Assembly (NCBI GenBank): GCA_036823255.1
Contig: DAISGC010000091.1
Span: 1-14,291 of the forward strand
Reading direction: 5' to 3'
Source: UBA4658 sp002405485
GTDB lineage: Bacteria > Planctomycetota > Phycisphaerae > Phycisphaerales > UBA1924
DNA: 14,291 nt
Shown here: in pieces, positions 6,901 to 14,087 of the stretch
Layout: the number at the start of each line of letters is the position of its first letter
Numbering within the stretch: the first letter of the stretch is position 1
Program-made: the position numbers and the translations under genes
Notes under the pieces: model-generated
Told to the model about the DNA's origin: nothing
Seen by the model: the letters and a program-made list of their open reading frames with translations, nothing else
Database searches by the model: none

Positions 6901-9900
6901 GACTCGCCCGATCGGACGCCGCCGTTGTTCACGCTTCCGGTCGTCACGCTCGGGATGGTCCGGTCGGAGGAGATCCCGCCCGCCAGCACGCCGGTGACGC
7001 TGACATCGCCGACGCTGAAGAACTGCGCCAGGGCGTCATTGTCGATCGACGAGCGGCCGAAGTCGCCGTTGACGCGGAACGACCCGACCGTCTTCCCGCG
7101 GAGCGTTCCGCCCAGGAAGGTGCTCGTGGTCAAGGTCCCGATGTTCCCGCCCGAGCCAAACAGTCCGCCCGCCGAGTCCACCCGGTCCAGCGCGAACGTG
7201 CCCACGTTGCCGTTGATGAACACCGACGAGTTGCCGCGCAGGTTGCCCGTCACGCTGATGGATCCGAGCGCCGCCAGCACGTTGCCCAGCACCCTGAGCG
7301 ACGTGAGGTTCTGGCCGTTGGCCGTGATGACCAGCGACGAGGACTCGGTCGTGTTCAGCAGCCGGATCTGGCCTTCGGTTGCGGAGTAGAACGCCCGGCC
7401 CGGGCCGCTGAGCGTCACCCGGCCGCGCTCGCCGGAGGGAAGCTGGAACTGGAACGACACGCCGTTCACAAGCTCCACCTCTCCAGGCACGCCCGACGCG
7501 GGCGCCACCGTTCCAAGCTCGACCGGAGCCAGCCCCGACCCGCCCCGGACGATGCCCGGCGAGGTCGCGCCGAGCTCGCCCGAGCTGAACGCCGACGTGT
7601 TGATGACCGTGCCGCCGGCGAACACCTCGCCGATCGCCGACCGGCCCGTGGCGGCCTTGGAGTCGGACCGGTTGTACCGGCCGGCGTCGTTTGGCGCGAT
7701 GCCCGCGGAGATCACCGAGTTCACGATCTTCCGACCGGGGAACAGCACGCGTCCGATCGTGCCCGAGCCGACGGTGTCGGCGTCGGCGCCCGTGCCGCCC
7801 ACGCGCTGGTCGGCCCCGAGATCGACCACGCCGCTGAGCACCGCGACGGCGCCCACGAACCCGCCGATCCGCACGAACTCGATCCTGTCGCCCGCCACGA
7901 TCGCGTTGTTCAGGCCGGTCGTGAGCGCGTCATTGCGAAGCTGCAGGGCCACGTCCACGCTGGAGATCGTTCCCCCGGCCACGATCCGGCTCTCGGTGAA
8001 CGAACCCTGCTGCACGAACACGCGACCGATGTCGCCGCCCGCCCGGATGAGCACGCCGTCCACGCCCTCGGTGCGTGCCACTTCCGGCGGGAGCTGGTTG
8101 CGGAACTGATCGCCCGGCACCGGGCGGAAGTTCCGCCTCCACGACGCGATGCCGATCTGGCCCTTGAACCCGTCGGGCCCGTTGAGCACGTCGATCGCGC
8201 CGATGTTCCCGTCCACCAGCACGTTGCCCAGCAGGTCGCCCCCGTTGAAGGTGAGCTGCGTCAGGTTCCCGCCGTTGGCGATGATGTTGCTTCCGGGACG
8301 CAACGCGCTGGAGTTGAACGTGATCGATCCGATCCCGCCCGAGCGCGACACGATGTCCCCGACGAAGTCGCTGTTCAGGACGATCGCGTTGATGCGTCCG
8401 AAGGCCACGATGTCGGCACGGGCCACCTGGTCGTTCCCGGGAAGCATGAACACCCGCCCGGTGGTCACCGTTCCGGTGATGCTCTGGCCGACGAGCAGGT
8501 CGGAGTAGATCTGTCCCGTCTGCGCGGTGATGTTCCCGAGGTTGCCGCGCAGGTCCAGGTCCGGATTCACCGTGTTCGCCGCGCCGATGTTCCGGGCCGC
8601 GAAGATCGTCTGCGTGTTGCCCAGGATCGACAGCGCCACCTTCAGGTCGCGGCCGGCCCGGAGCGACGTCAGTCCGCCGTTGTTGGCCCGAAGCACGTCG
8701 TTGCGGGTCTCGAACCGCCCGACCACGTCGTTCGTCACCGACTCCACGGAGCCGATGTTGCCCGAGCTGGACACGTCGGCGTCCAGCAGGTTCTGCGCAC
8801 GGATCAGGTCCACGCGGCCGTCGGGGCCGCTGGAGACCACGTCCAGGCCGGTGATCTCGCTCGCCGCCGTCACCGACTGGATCGGACCGGCGATGATGAG
8901 CGACACCGAACGGATGTTCCGCCCGGCGTCGAACGTGCCCAGCCGGCCCGAGCGCACCGTCGTCGAGCGCACGTCGTTGGCCGCACGCACCGCCGCCGTC
9001 ACGTTGTTGATCGACAGATCCAGCCGATCCAGGTTCCGACCGGCGATCTGCCCAGTGAGCGAACCGTTGAGGTCCACCGTCAGGTCGCTGATGTCCCCGG
9101 CGAGCCCGTTGGTGAAGATGCTCCCCACGTCCAGCACCGCCGCGATTCGGCTGCGGAAGAACTCCTCCGGCTGGCCAAGCCGCGTCGAGTTGCGGAACTC
9201 GTCGGCCGTGACCGTCCCGATCGAGGTCGAGCTCTGCACGAACGTCGCGTCAAACGCGCTGTTGCCGTTGAGCGTGACGTCCCGGATCAGGAACCCCGAC
9301 ACCGTCGAGCGGAACAGGTCGCTCGCCACGCCCTGCACCGTCAGCACGTCCGACGCGTACGCGCCCTCGTCCGTGCCCACGCCGCGGATCGACACCCAGA
9401 AGTCGTGCAACTGCCGGCCAGCGATGTACGCCCCGTCATACCGGCCGTTGGTCAGCCGAACCGTCCCGATCCCGTCGAGCGCAAAGCCCAGGTCCCGCGG
9501 CTGCTCGATCCCGATCTGCGTGATCGGCGCGCCGATGCCCGCCGCCACGATGATCCCCTCGATCACCGTGCCCGCCAGACGCGTCCCGCCCACTACGCTC
9601 ACGATCCCGGTCACCGACGAGATCGAGGCCTCGGCAAACGGGCTCGGACCGGAGCCGCGCAGCCCGCTCCCGACCTCCACGTCCCCGATCGCCAGCGCGT
9701 ACACGTTCCCCACGATCCCGTGGTACGCGCCCTGCGGCGTGATGTTGTCGCTGTTGGCCGTCAGCGAGACCAGGTGCCCCGCAGGCACCAGCACGTCGCC
9801 GACCGAACCGGCCACCGTCACCGCCCGCAGATCGCCCGAACGCACGATCACCCCGTCCAGATACGGATCGACCGGCGAGCCCTGATGCTCGATCGTGTTC

Positions 9901-12900
9901 GCACCGCCGCCCTGGATCGGCACGTACAGCCCGCCGCTGAACCAGCCGGCGATGCCCAGGATGTTCATCGCGTTGCCGTTCAGCGGGATCGGCTCGTCCA
10001 GACCCTGCCCGCCGCCCGTGCCGATGGTGACGCCCAGGAACGGCCCGATCTTGTCGGCGCCGATGCCCGTGGTCTGCGTCAGCCCCAGGTTGCCGGCGAT
10101 GTTCACGGCCTTGAGCGACAGCGCGCTGATGGCCACGATGTCCCCGCCCACCGTCGAGTTCGTGATCGCGTCGAGCTGGCCGCCGACCTGGTCGATCCGG
10201 CCGACGTCGATCTCGGTCGTGCCGCTGATGACGATCTGCGGGAACGGCGCGGGCGTGCCCGGGGCCGTGCCGCCGTCGCCGCCGCTGGTCGCGTTGAGCA
10301 CGATAATCCGCCCGATGCTCGCCACGCCGGGATCCTGCCCGTTGATGAACAGACTCGCCCCGCCCAGCAGGGTCGCCTCGATCCGGGCCACCACGCCGCC
10401 CACCGACCCGTTGATCCCCATCGTGTACACGCGCAGGAACGAGCCCGCACGCGGGTCGGGCTGCCCGGCCGCCGGGGCGTTGCCGCCCGCCAGCGAGATC
10501 ACGATGTCGGCGCCCGCGTCATCGCGATACTCAAACGACTCCCCGAAGTTCACCGTCCGGAACGCGCTGGCCGAGTCGTTGGTCTGGATCAGCGAGAAGT
10601 CCATGAACCGCACGTCGGATCCCACGCCGGTGGTGATCGTCATCGGGTTGCCGCGCACCCAGCCCGGGAACTCCGAGCCCGCGCCGCCGTTGTCGGCGCC
10701 GATGATCACCTGGTCGATCTGCGCGTTCTGACCGGCGCGGATCGTCACGCCCGTGCCGTTGGTGTACGCCCCGACCAGGATCTGCCCGATGTCCCCTCGC
10801 CGGCCGGAGCCCAGGCCGGTCTGGATCGTCACGGTGCCACCGCCATCGGCCGCGTTGGGCACCTGGTCCACCGCCAGCCCGCCCTTGATGTCCAGCAGCG
10901 CGATGTCCCCGCCCACGCGGATGTCCGCGTTGATCAGGTCGCCGTTGAGCACGTTGCGACCTTCGGTCTCGCTCGTGCCCGTCACCAGCGTCCCGAGATC
11001 GCCACCGACGATGATCTGCCCGCCGTTGATGTCCGTTCCGAACGTCGCCCCGTACAGATTCTCCGGCACGCTCAGCGTCGAGCCCCAGTACCGCAGGTAC
11101 TGCTCCGATCGCGCCAGCGTCGTGCCCGTGATGTCCAGCGCGTTGGACACGCCGCCGGAGGAGGTCGCAAACCCGGACCCGATGCTGAAGTGCCCCATCG
11201 ACCCCGCCGACAGATTGATCGTCGGCGTGGTGCCCCCGTCACCCATGCCCGAGCCCGTCCGGAAGCTCCCGAACGTCACCGGCGCAAGCCCCGTCATCTC
11301 GATCGCGTACTGCCCGCCGACCGCCGGGCCGGACAGGTTGTCGACGTTCAGCACGAGGTAATACACGCCCGCGCGCGGCACCCGGAAGCGCAGCACGTTG
11401 GACACGCTGTTGTTGTTCCCCGCCCCGCGACCCGCCGAGCCCTGATCCAGCGCGGCGATCACCCGCCCGTCGACGTCCACGACCCGCGCGTACCGCGCCA
11501 GGAAGTTGAACAGCCCCGAACCGAAGTTGAAGTTCGCGTTCACCCCGACCACGATCTCGCGGCTCGGATCCGCCGGGAACGCGTACACGTCCGTCCCGTC
11601 GATCGCCGTGTTCACCGGGTCCGACCCGTTCAGGTTCCCGATGATCCGAACGTTGGTCCCGAAGTGCCCGACAAACTCGGCGCTCCCCAGCGTGTCGTTG
11701 CGATACCACCCCGTGCCCAGCGCGGCGGGCTGCCCGTTGCCCGTGAACCGCCCCGACCAGTCCGCCCCGCGGTTGATCGCGCCCGTGACCGTGAGCTTCG
11801 TCCCGTCCTGCTGAACGTTGAAGCCCTGGACCGTCTCCTTGCTGAAATAGTCACGCTGCTGCAGCCGCGCACGCGACGGATTGTTCACGTCCGCAAGCAC
11901 AGACACGCTCGCCGCGTTCCGGGCCCCGATGTCGATCGATCGCGCCGTCCGGCCGATGTTGATCCGCGAGCCCGTCGGGTTCACGGGATCGTTCTGGTCC
12001 GGCGGAGTGCCCGGAGCCGAGCCCGGCGGGTTGTACCACACGCCCGCGTCCGACTGCACCGTCAGCGTCCCAAGGTCGCCGTCGATCCGCAGCGAACCGT
12101 ACAACGCGCCCACGCTCACACGCGCCGCCGCGCCGTCGATCCTGCTGGACCCGAACACCAACGCGTCGGCGTAGATCGACCCGATCGAGCCCTCCACGAA
12201 GATGCCCTGGTTCGGATCGTTGAAGCGTGCATCCGTCGTCGGCACCGATTGCTGCCCGAGATACGCCGCCGGAGACTGCTGGCTTCGCACGTACGGACTG
12301 CCGATCACCACGCTCCCGCCGACCTGCGGCAGGCCCTCCACCCCGGTGCCCTGCTCCTCGAAGGCAAATCCCAGCCCCGCGGTGTCCAGAGCCTGAATGC
12401 CCCGGCCCGGACCTTCGAAGTACGGCAGGCCCGTCTGCGTCGGGGCCGCGTCGTAGCCGACCAGCGTGAACGACGACTGCGCGTTGGTCCCGCGAACGAT
12501 GACCCGCCCGATCCCGTCGTTGAACTGCGGGCGCCCGCTCCCCACCGGATCGATCGGGCTGAAGCCCTGCTGAGGCCGCAAGCCCGTCCGCTGCTGCATG
12601 TCCCGGCCGTACACGTCCAGAAGCTGGATCGACGACCCCACCGGACCGGTGATCGTCACCGTGGCGCCGAAGATGCCCTGCTTGACAAAGTCCTGGAAGC
12701 GCGTGCTCGGGAAGTCCGCCTCGATGGCCTCGATCGTGAAGTTGTCCGCGTACGTCGCGTTGTTGGGTTCGTCCGCCGCGCTCGCCAGCCGGATCGCGTC
12801 AAAGCCGTCCACGAACGAGACCGTGTACCGCGTCGCCGCCACCCCCTGCACCACGATCTGCTCGCCAAGCGCGGCAAGTGCCGCACCGGTGAACGTCGCC

Positions 12901-13577
12901 ACCACCCGGCCTTCCTGCAGCAGCTCCAGCCGCGAGCCGGTGTTCGGATCGGTCTTCAGACCGTCCCCGTCGCTCGAAAGCGGGAAAGTGGTCGAGCTGA
13001 TCGAGATCCGCGCCCGCGTCGCGTACCGCGTCGGCGGAGCATCATCGCCCGAAACCTGATTCTGGAACGTGAACGTCACCTGATCCGTGCCCGCCAGACG
13101 CGTGAACAGCGCCTGGTTCGGCTGCCCGTTGGCCACCGGCCGACGCAGCAACTGCAGCGGCGCGGTCGTCGCCGACCGGTACGAAATCTGGATCTCCGAC
13201 CCCTCCAGGACTGTGCCGCTTGGGGGCACCGGCGGGACGCCCTGCGTCCACCCCGCCATCTCGTCGTCAAAGTTCTCGGTGAGGTTCGTCCCGTCGGTCG
13301 GGTCCGGAATCGTGCGGAACAGATACGGGATGTAGTACTCAAAGTCCGCCGTGCGAGTGCCAAGACCCGTCGCCGGGTCCACGTCCCCAGGACCGATCGT
13401 CAGCGTGAACAGCAGCTGCCGCTGCTCGAGCTGCTCCACCCCGTGCGACAGCCCGGCCATCGCCGCCAGTCGAGCCGCCCGGCCACTGGGCGCGGCACGC
13501 CGTGACCCTCGGCCCGCTCCCCCAAGACCCTTCAGCGACTTCAGCAGCGACGAGACAAAGCGTCCAGACACGTTCAT
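3999..13577 (-). CDS. Giant LEPR-XLL-type beta-strand-repeat surface protein with Ig-like, PPC-like and degenerate metzincin-like domains
   Basis: The 3,192-residue product is probably secreted or cell-surface. A basic N-terminus ends in LEQRQLLF (residues 50-57), a variant of the planctomycete LEPR-XLL motif; no classical hydrophobic signal peptide is seen. A PPC-like domain spans about 656-766 (DVYAF to AGVYYLVLNVDN). Residues about 830-2350 are short beta-strand repeats of the form GxIGxVxxxG, probably a beta-helix or stacked sheets. Two related Asp-rich modules lie at about 1917-2001 and 2260-2352. An SbsA/Big_5-like Ig domain (about 2380-2515) contains an EF-hand-like loop, DGNGDGQAGDDF (2492-2503). 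A second PPC-like domain lies at about 2576-2660. Residues about 2960-3192 resemble a metzincin with its zinc site lost (VGRRIGELLGVHM, 3113-3125). I found no Cys, few Lys, and no C-terminal anchor or PEP-CTERM. The start at 13577 has a Shine-Dalgarno sequence; an in-frame GTG at 13676 is less likely. Family type is firm, domain limits approximate. Confidence 0.9.
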   Translation of the reverse strand: MNVSGRFVSSLLKSLKGLGGAGRGSRRAAPSGRAARLAAMAGLSHGVEQLEQRQLLFTLTIGPGDVDPATGLGTRTADFEYYIPYLFRTIPDPTDGTNLTENFDDEMAGWTQGVPPVPPSGTVLEGSEIQISYRSATTAPLQLLRRPVANGQPNQALFTRLAGTDQVTFTFQNQVSGDDAPPTRYATRARISISSTTFPLSSDGDGLKTDPNTGSRLELLQEGRVVATFTGAALAALGEQIVVQGVAATRYTVSFVDGFDAIRLASAADEPNNATYADNFTIEAIEADFPSTRFQDFVKQGIFGATVTITGPVGSSIQLLDVYGRDMQQRTGLRPQQGFSPIDPVGSGRPQFNDGIGRVIVRGTNAQSSFTLVGYDAAPTQTGLPYFEGPGRGIQALDTAGLGFAFEEQGTGVEGLPQVGGSVVIGSPYVRSQQSPAAYLGQQSVPTTDARFNDPNQGIFVEGSIGSIYADALVFGSSRIDGAAARVSVGALYGSLRIDGDLGTLTVQSDAGVWYNPPGSAPGTPPDQNDPVNPTGSRINIGRTARSIDIGARNAASVSVLADVNNPSRARLQQRDYFSKETVQGFNVQQDGTKLTVTGAINRGADWSGRFTGNGQPAALGTGWYRNDTLGSAEFVGHFGTNVRIIGNLNGSDPVNTAIDGTDVYAFPADPSREIVVGVNANFNFGSGLFNFLARYARVVDVDGRVIAALDQGSAGRGAGNNNSVSNVLRFRVPRAGVYYLVLNVDNLSGPAVGGQYAIEMTGLAPVTFGSFRTGSGMGDGGTTPTINLSAGSMGHFSIGSGFATSSGGVSNALDITGTTLARSEQYLRYWGSTLSVPENLYGATFGTDINGGQIIVGGDLGTLVTGTSETEGRNVLNGDLINADIRVGGDIALLDIKGGLAVDQVPNAADGGGTVTIQTGLGSGRRGDIGQILVGAYTNGTGVTIRAGQNAQIDQVIIGADNGGAGSEFPGWVRGNPMTITTGVGSDVRFMDFSLIQTNDSASAFRTVNFGESFEYRDDAGADIVISLAGGNAPAAGQPDPRAGSFLRVYTMGINGSVGGVVARIEATLLGGASLFINGQDPGVASIGRIIVLNATSGGDGGTAPGTPAPFPQIVISGTTEIDVGRIDQVGGQLDAITNSTVGGDIVAISALSLKAVNIAGNLGLTQTTGIGADKIGPFLGVTIGTGGGQGLDEPIPLNGNAMNILGIAGWFSGGLYVPIQGGGANTIEHQGSPVDPYLDGVIVRSGDLRAVTVAGSVGDVLVPAGHLVSLTANSDNITPQGAYHGIVGNVYALAIGDVEVGSGLRGSGPSPFAEASISSVTGIVSVVGGTRLAGTVIEGIIVAAGIGAPITQIGIEQPRDLGFALDGIGTVRLTNGRYDGAYIAGRQLHDFWVSIRGVGTDEGAYASDVLTVQGVASDLFRSTVSGFLIRDVTLNGNSAFDATFVQSSTSIGTVTADEFRNSTRLGQPEEFFRSRIAAVLDVGSIFTNGLAGDISDLTVDLNGSLTGQIAGRNLDRLDLSINNVTAAVRAANDVRSTTVRSGRLGTFDAGRNIRSVSLIIAGPIQSVTAASEITGLDVVSSGPDGRVDLIRAQNLLDADVSSSGNIGSVESVTNDVVGRFETRNDVLRANNGGLTSLRAGRDLKVALSILGNTQTIFAARNIGAANTVNPDLDLRGNLGNITAQTGQIYSDLLVGQSITGTVTTGRVFMLPGNDQVARADIVAFGRINAIVLNSDFVGDIVSRSGGIGSITFNSSALRPGSNIIANGGNLTQLTFNGGDLLGNVLVDGNIGAIDVLNGPDGFKGQIGIASWRRNFRPVPGDQFRNQLPPEVARTEGVDGVLIRAGGDIGRVFVQQGSFTESRIVAGGTISSVDVALQLRNDALTTGLNNAIVAGDRIEFVRIGGFVGAVAVLSGVVDLGADQRVGGTGADADTVGSGTIGRVLFPGRKIVNSVISAGIAPNDAGRYNRSDSKAATGRSAIGEVFAGGTVINTSAFSSGELGATSPGIVRGGSGLAPVELGTVAPASGVPGEVELVNGVSFQFQLPSGERGRVTLSGPGRAFYSATEGQIRLLNTTESSSLVITANGQNLTSLRVLGNVLAALGSISVTGNLRGNSSVFINGNVGTFALDRVDSAGGLFGSGGNIGTLTTSTFLGGTLRGKTVGSFRVNGDFGRSSIDNDALAQFFSVGDVSVTGVLAGGISSDRTIPSVTTGSVNNGGVRSGESISSFVSGPTTLARLSARNSITSVTITGDAVETSILAGADLGADADFGGSGRDADVVGAGSIGTVNVSGNFRKSDVAAGVLPGPSGYIGNADLVTSAGRSQVGTVTIGGTQVGSNLNSEQYRVISTGSVGSVRVGGQEFTGVTGNFRVERLAAVAVPVRVLDLQVSETSRQYSVSIVFNQSIDLSTLSSALSVLEVRNSGLTTIGLAEGSDYTLRYDRSLNTVIVTFSRTVTERNLPSSSGVPGPGVYQIVLSGNVLRGSTFETRLDGNGDGQAGDDFARNVVVGDAGDKINPGKPTAAPTVDFYGAIDLDLVLRQSANIGSLPDINQAFTLRGSIGDHPDTDPDVFRLGGDVDVYRVSLRAGQILRLGQITGTGLNAARGLYNAAGQLLASNTTGANPGGAVVSLPANVVIGGGTAESQILINQTGTYFIVVAGSLDSVDISDVNVVTNRDPVPGAFGQYSFSITVIDDGNTGFLGDTNSGTGAPIVYPPVPRVFAGTDGIFGNGDDLREFVSGDWIFTLTPGAGGPVSSGSVVNGRNSQGWTISRSSAPNGTFGSVNDRISGSITSSIGLGGAAGLPNEVAPDVDVFVLNNGQPIAPGTKIRATVRLSETGSNIGLTPEIDNVRVPAGISLGQNLLGQSQFSLFELPSGTGFGDARMVAGTNEFLPIGNQPSRTVSDGRNSYGYDERGDFFMDIVIPGALGVSNPVPAVYALYIQGAIRSDYTIEFTQQGTGSTTPTSQNVLLESLGGIIDWLEAGDGVTTRLDAFTTSVVGFSGQVNGVSVDEYVLTSLVSNLRSLFTAAGVQVNISTNPNDFARQSFSTVFLAGNVEPTAFFGDGVYGASQKVDLFNADKNDQAVVFISSLSELGFDPSVNGVNGFVGSLTAAVGRRIGELLGVHMETVVSSAALPVPIMADNSPTTFATNANYRFNDQLRPLSGLADPAAIDVFYLGFQNAGSLIRRVVAST
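4203..4241 (-). other. Degenerate zinc-binding motif position in the giant protein
   Basis: This stretch encodes VGRRIGELLGVHM (residues 3113-3125). It lines up with the metzincin signature HExGHxxGxxH as R-R-x-G-E-x-x-G-x-x-M, keeping the glycines and the LLG core but replacing the three His ligands and the catalytic Glu. It follows VDLFNADKNDQAVVF (3072-3086), which resembles the segment before the zinc site in planctomycete matrixin-like domains as I recall them. The alignment is by eye. Confidence 0.5.
6069..6104 (-). other. EF-hand/dockerin-like calcium loop in the giant protein
   Basis: The segment encodes DGNGDGQAGDDF (residues 2492-2503), with the D-x-N-x-D-G spacing and an acidic residue near position 12 typical of single calcium-binding loops. 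It sits at the end of the Ig-like domain, as is common in planctomycete and other bacterial surface proteins. Confidence 0.6.
6522..6800 (-). repeat. Asp-rich protein module, copy B
   Basis: Residues about 2260-2352 of the giant protein. It carries GADLGADADFGGSGRDADVV, then GSIGTVNVSGNFRKSDVAAG, a GYIGNAD turn and SAGRSQVGTVTIGGTQV. It matches copy A in order, spacing and key residues, but the DNA is clearly diverged, so the duplication is old. Confidence 0.65.
7575..7829 (-). repeat. Asp-rich protein module, copy A
   Basis: Residues about 1917-2001 of the giant protein. It reads VDLGADQRVGGTGADADTVG, then GTIGRVLFPGRKIVNSVISA, a GRYNRSD turn and ATGRSAIGEVFAGGTVINTS. Each block has its counterpart in copy B about 340 residues further on. 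The Asp-rich loop could bind calcium, but this is inferred from composition only. Confidence 0.65.
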
Positions 13578-13584
13578 GCCGATA

Positions 13585-13589
13585 CTCCC
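13585..13589 (-). promoter_or_regulatory. Shine-Dalgarno sequence of the giant gene
   Basis: GGGAG lies 7 nt before the ATG at 13577 on the minus strand. It selects that start over the in-frame GTG at 13676, whose added 33 residues are not repeat-like and lie before a basic leader that already fits the family. Confidence 0.65.
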
Positions 13590-13929
13590 GCGGTTCTCGC
13601 CCGCCGGTCTTGGGTGGTCGGCCCAATTCCGGCGCGCGTGGGTGTCAAGGTAGGTCGCACCAAGCGTTCGCTCCACGCCGGGTACGCCCCATGTGGTCCG
13701 ATGTGATGCCCATTCGGACGCGCGAGTCGCCCGGCCAGACGACCGATGCAGGTCGTGCCGCCCTCAGGCGATCCCCCTTCCCCCCCTCCACGTCCCATCC
13801 GCCGCCAGCCGGGCCGGCGCCTCTCGCGTAGATCGCCGCCCCGGGGCATCAGGGCGGACCCGTCCCACCATCCTCTCGGCCCGTCCATGCCGCCCGAGTT
13901 GGATGGATCTTCCCTTTCATCTACGACGC

Positions 13930-13958
13930 AGACTAACGGGCCCTGCGCAGACCCGCAA
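13930..13958 (-). promoter_or_regulatory. Candidate sigma-70-type promoter for the giant gene
   Basis: On the minus strand TTGCGG (13953-13958) and TAGTCT (13930-13935) are separated by exactly 17 nt. The -35 matches the TTGACA consensus at four of six positions and the -10 keeps the TA...T frame. Transcription would begin near 13923 and leave a leader of about 345 nt. This is the only well-spaced pair I found in the region; it rests on consensus matching alone. Confidence 0.35.
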
Positions 13959-14087
13959 GTCGATGCCGCGCCGCAGGTTCCCGCGACCGCCGCCTGTCCA
14001 TGCGACCGCCCCGGGCCAGCATCACCCTACGACCCCCACACCCGACCGGTTCCTTCCGCCAGTCCCGAGTTTCCAGGATCCCCATCT

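Larger units (their letters stand above)
13578..14087. other. 510-bp leader/intergenic region upstream of the giant gene
   Basis: No recognisable gene, RNA or clear terminator was found. On the minus strand it holds a promoter candidate at 13930-13958 and a Shine-Dalgarno sequence at 13585-13589. It also holds an open frame at 13574-13888 whose stop overlaps the giant gene's start as ATGA; its Arg/Gly-rich composition looks like chance coding in GC-rich DNA. A perfect TTGACA hexamer at 13643-13648 has no matching -10. Confidence 0.5.

Noticed and set aside
6522..7829. Repeated protein modules as a mobile element or CRISPR-like array
   Set aside because: The similarity is at protein level only, lies inside one continuous reading frame, and shows no short identical DNA repeats or spacers.
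3903..13505. Plus-strand open frame of 3,200 codons as a real gene
   Set aside because: It is codon-on-codon antisense to the giant gene, its product is His/Arg/Pro-rich without recognisable domains, and its openness follows from the absence of TTA, CTA and TCA in the true gene.
13620..13648. Perfect TTGACA hexamer (13643-13648, minus strand) as a promoter near the giant gene
   Set aside because: At 16-18 nt spacing only TGGGCC-like sequence is found, with no -10 resemblance.
13578..13676. Longer start (GTG at 13676) for the giant gene
   Set aside because: The ATG at 13577 has GGGAG 7 nt upstream, and the extra 33 residues do not resemble the family's leader.
13574..13888. 104-codon frame upstream of the giant gene as a real protein
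   Set aside because: The Arg/Gly/Pro-rich product has no recognisable features and no Shine-Dalgarno sequence at the right distance; the ATGA overlap alone is not enough, so it is kept only as a finding.
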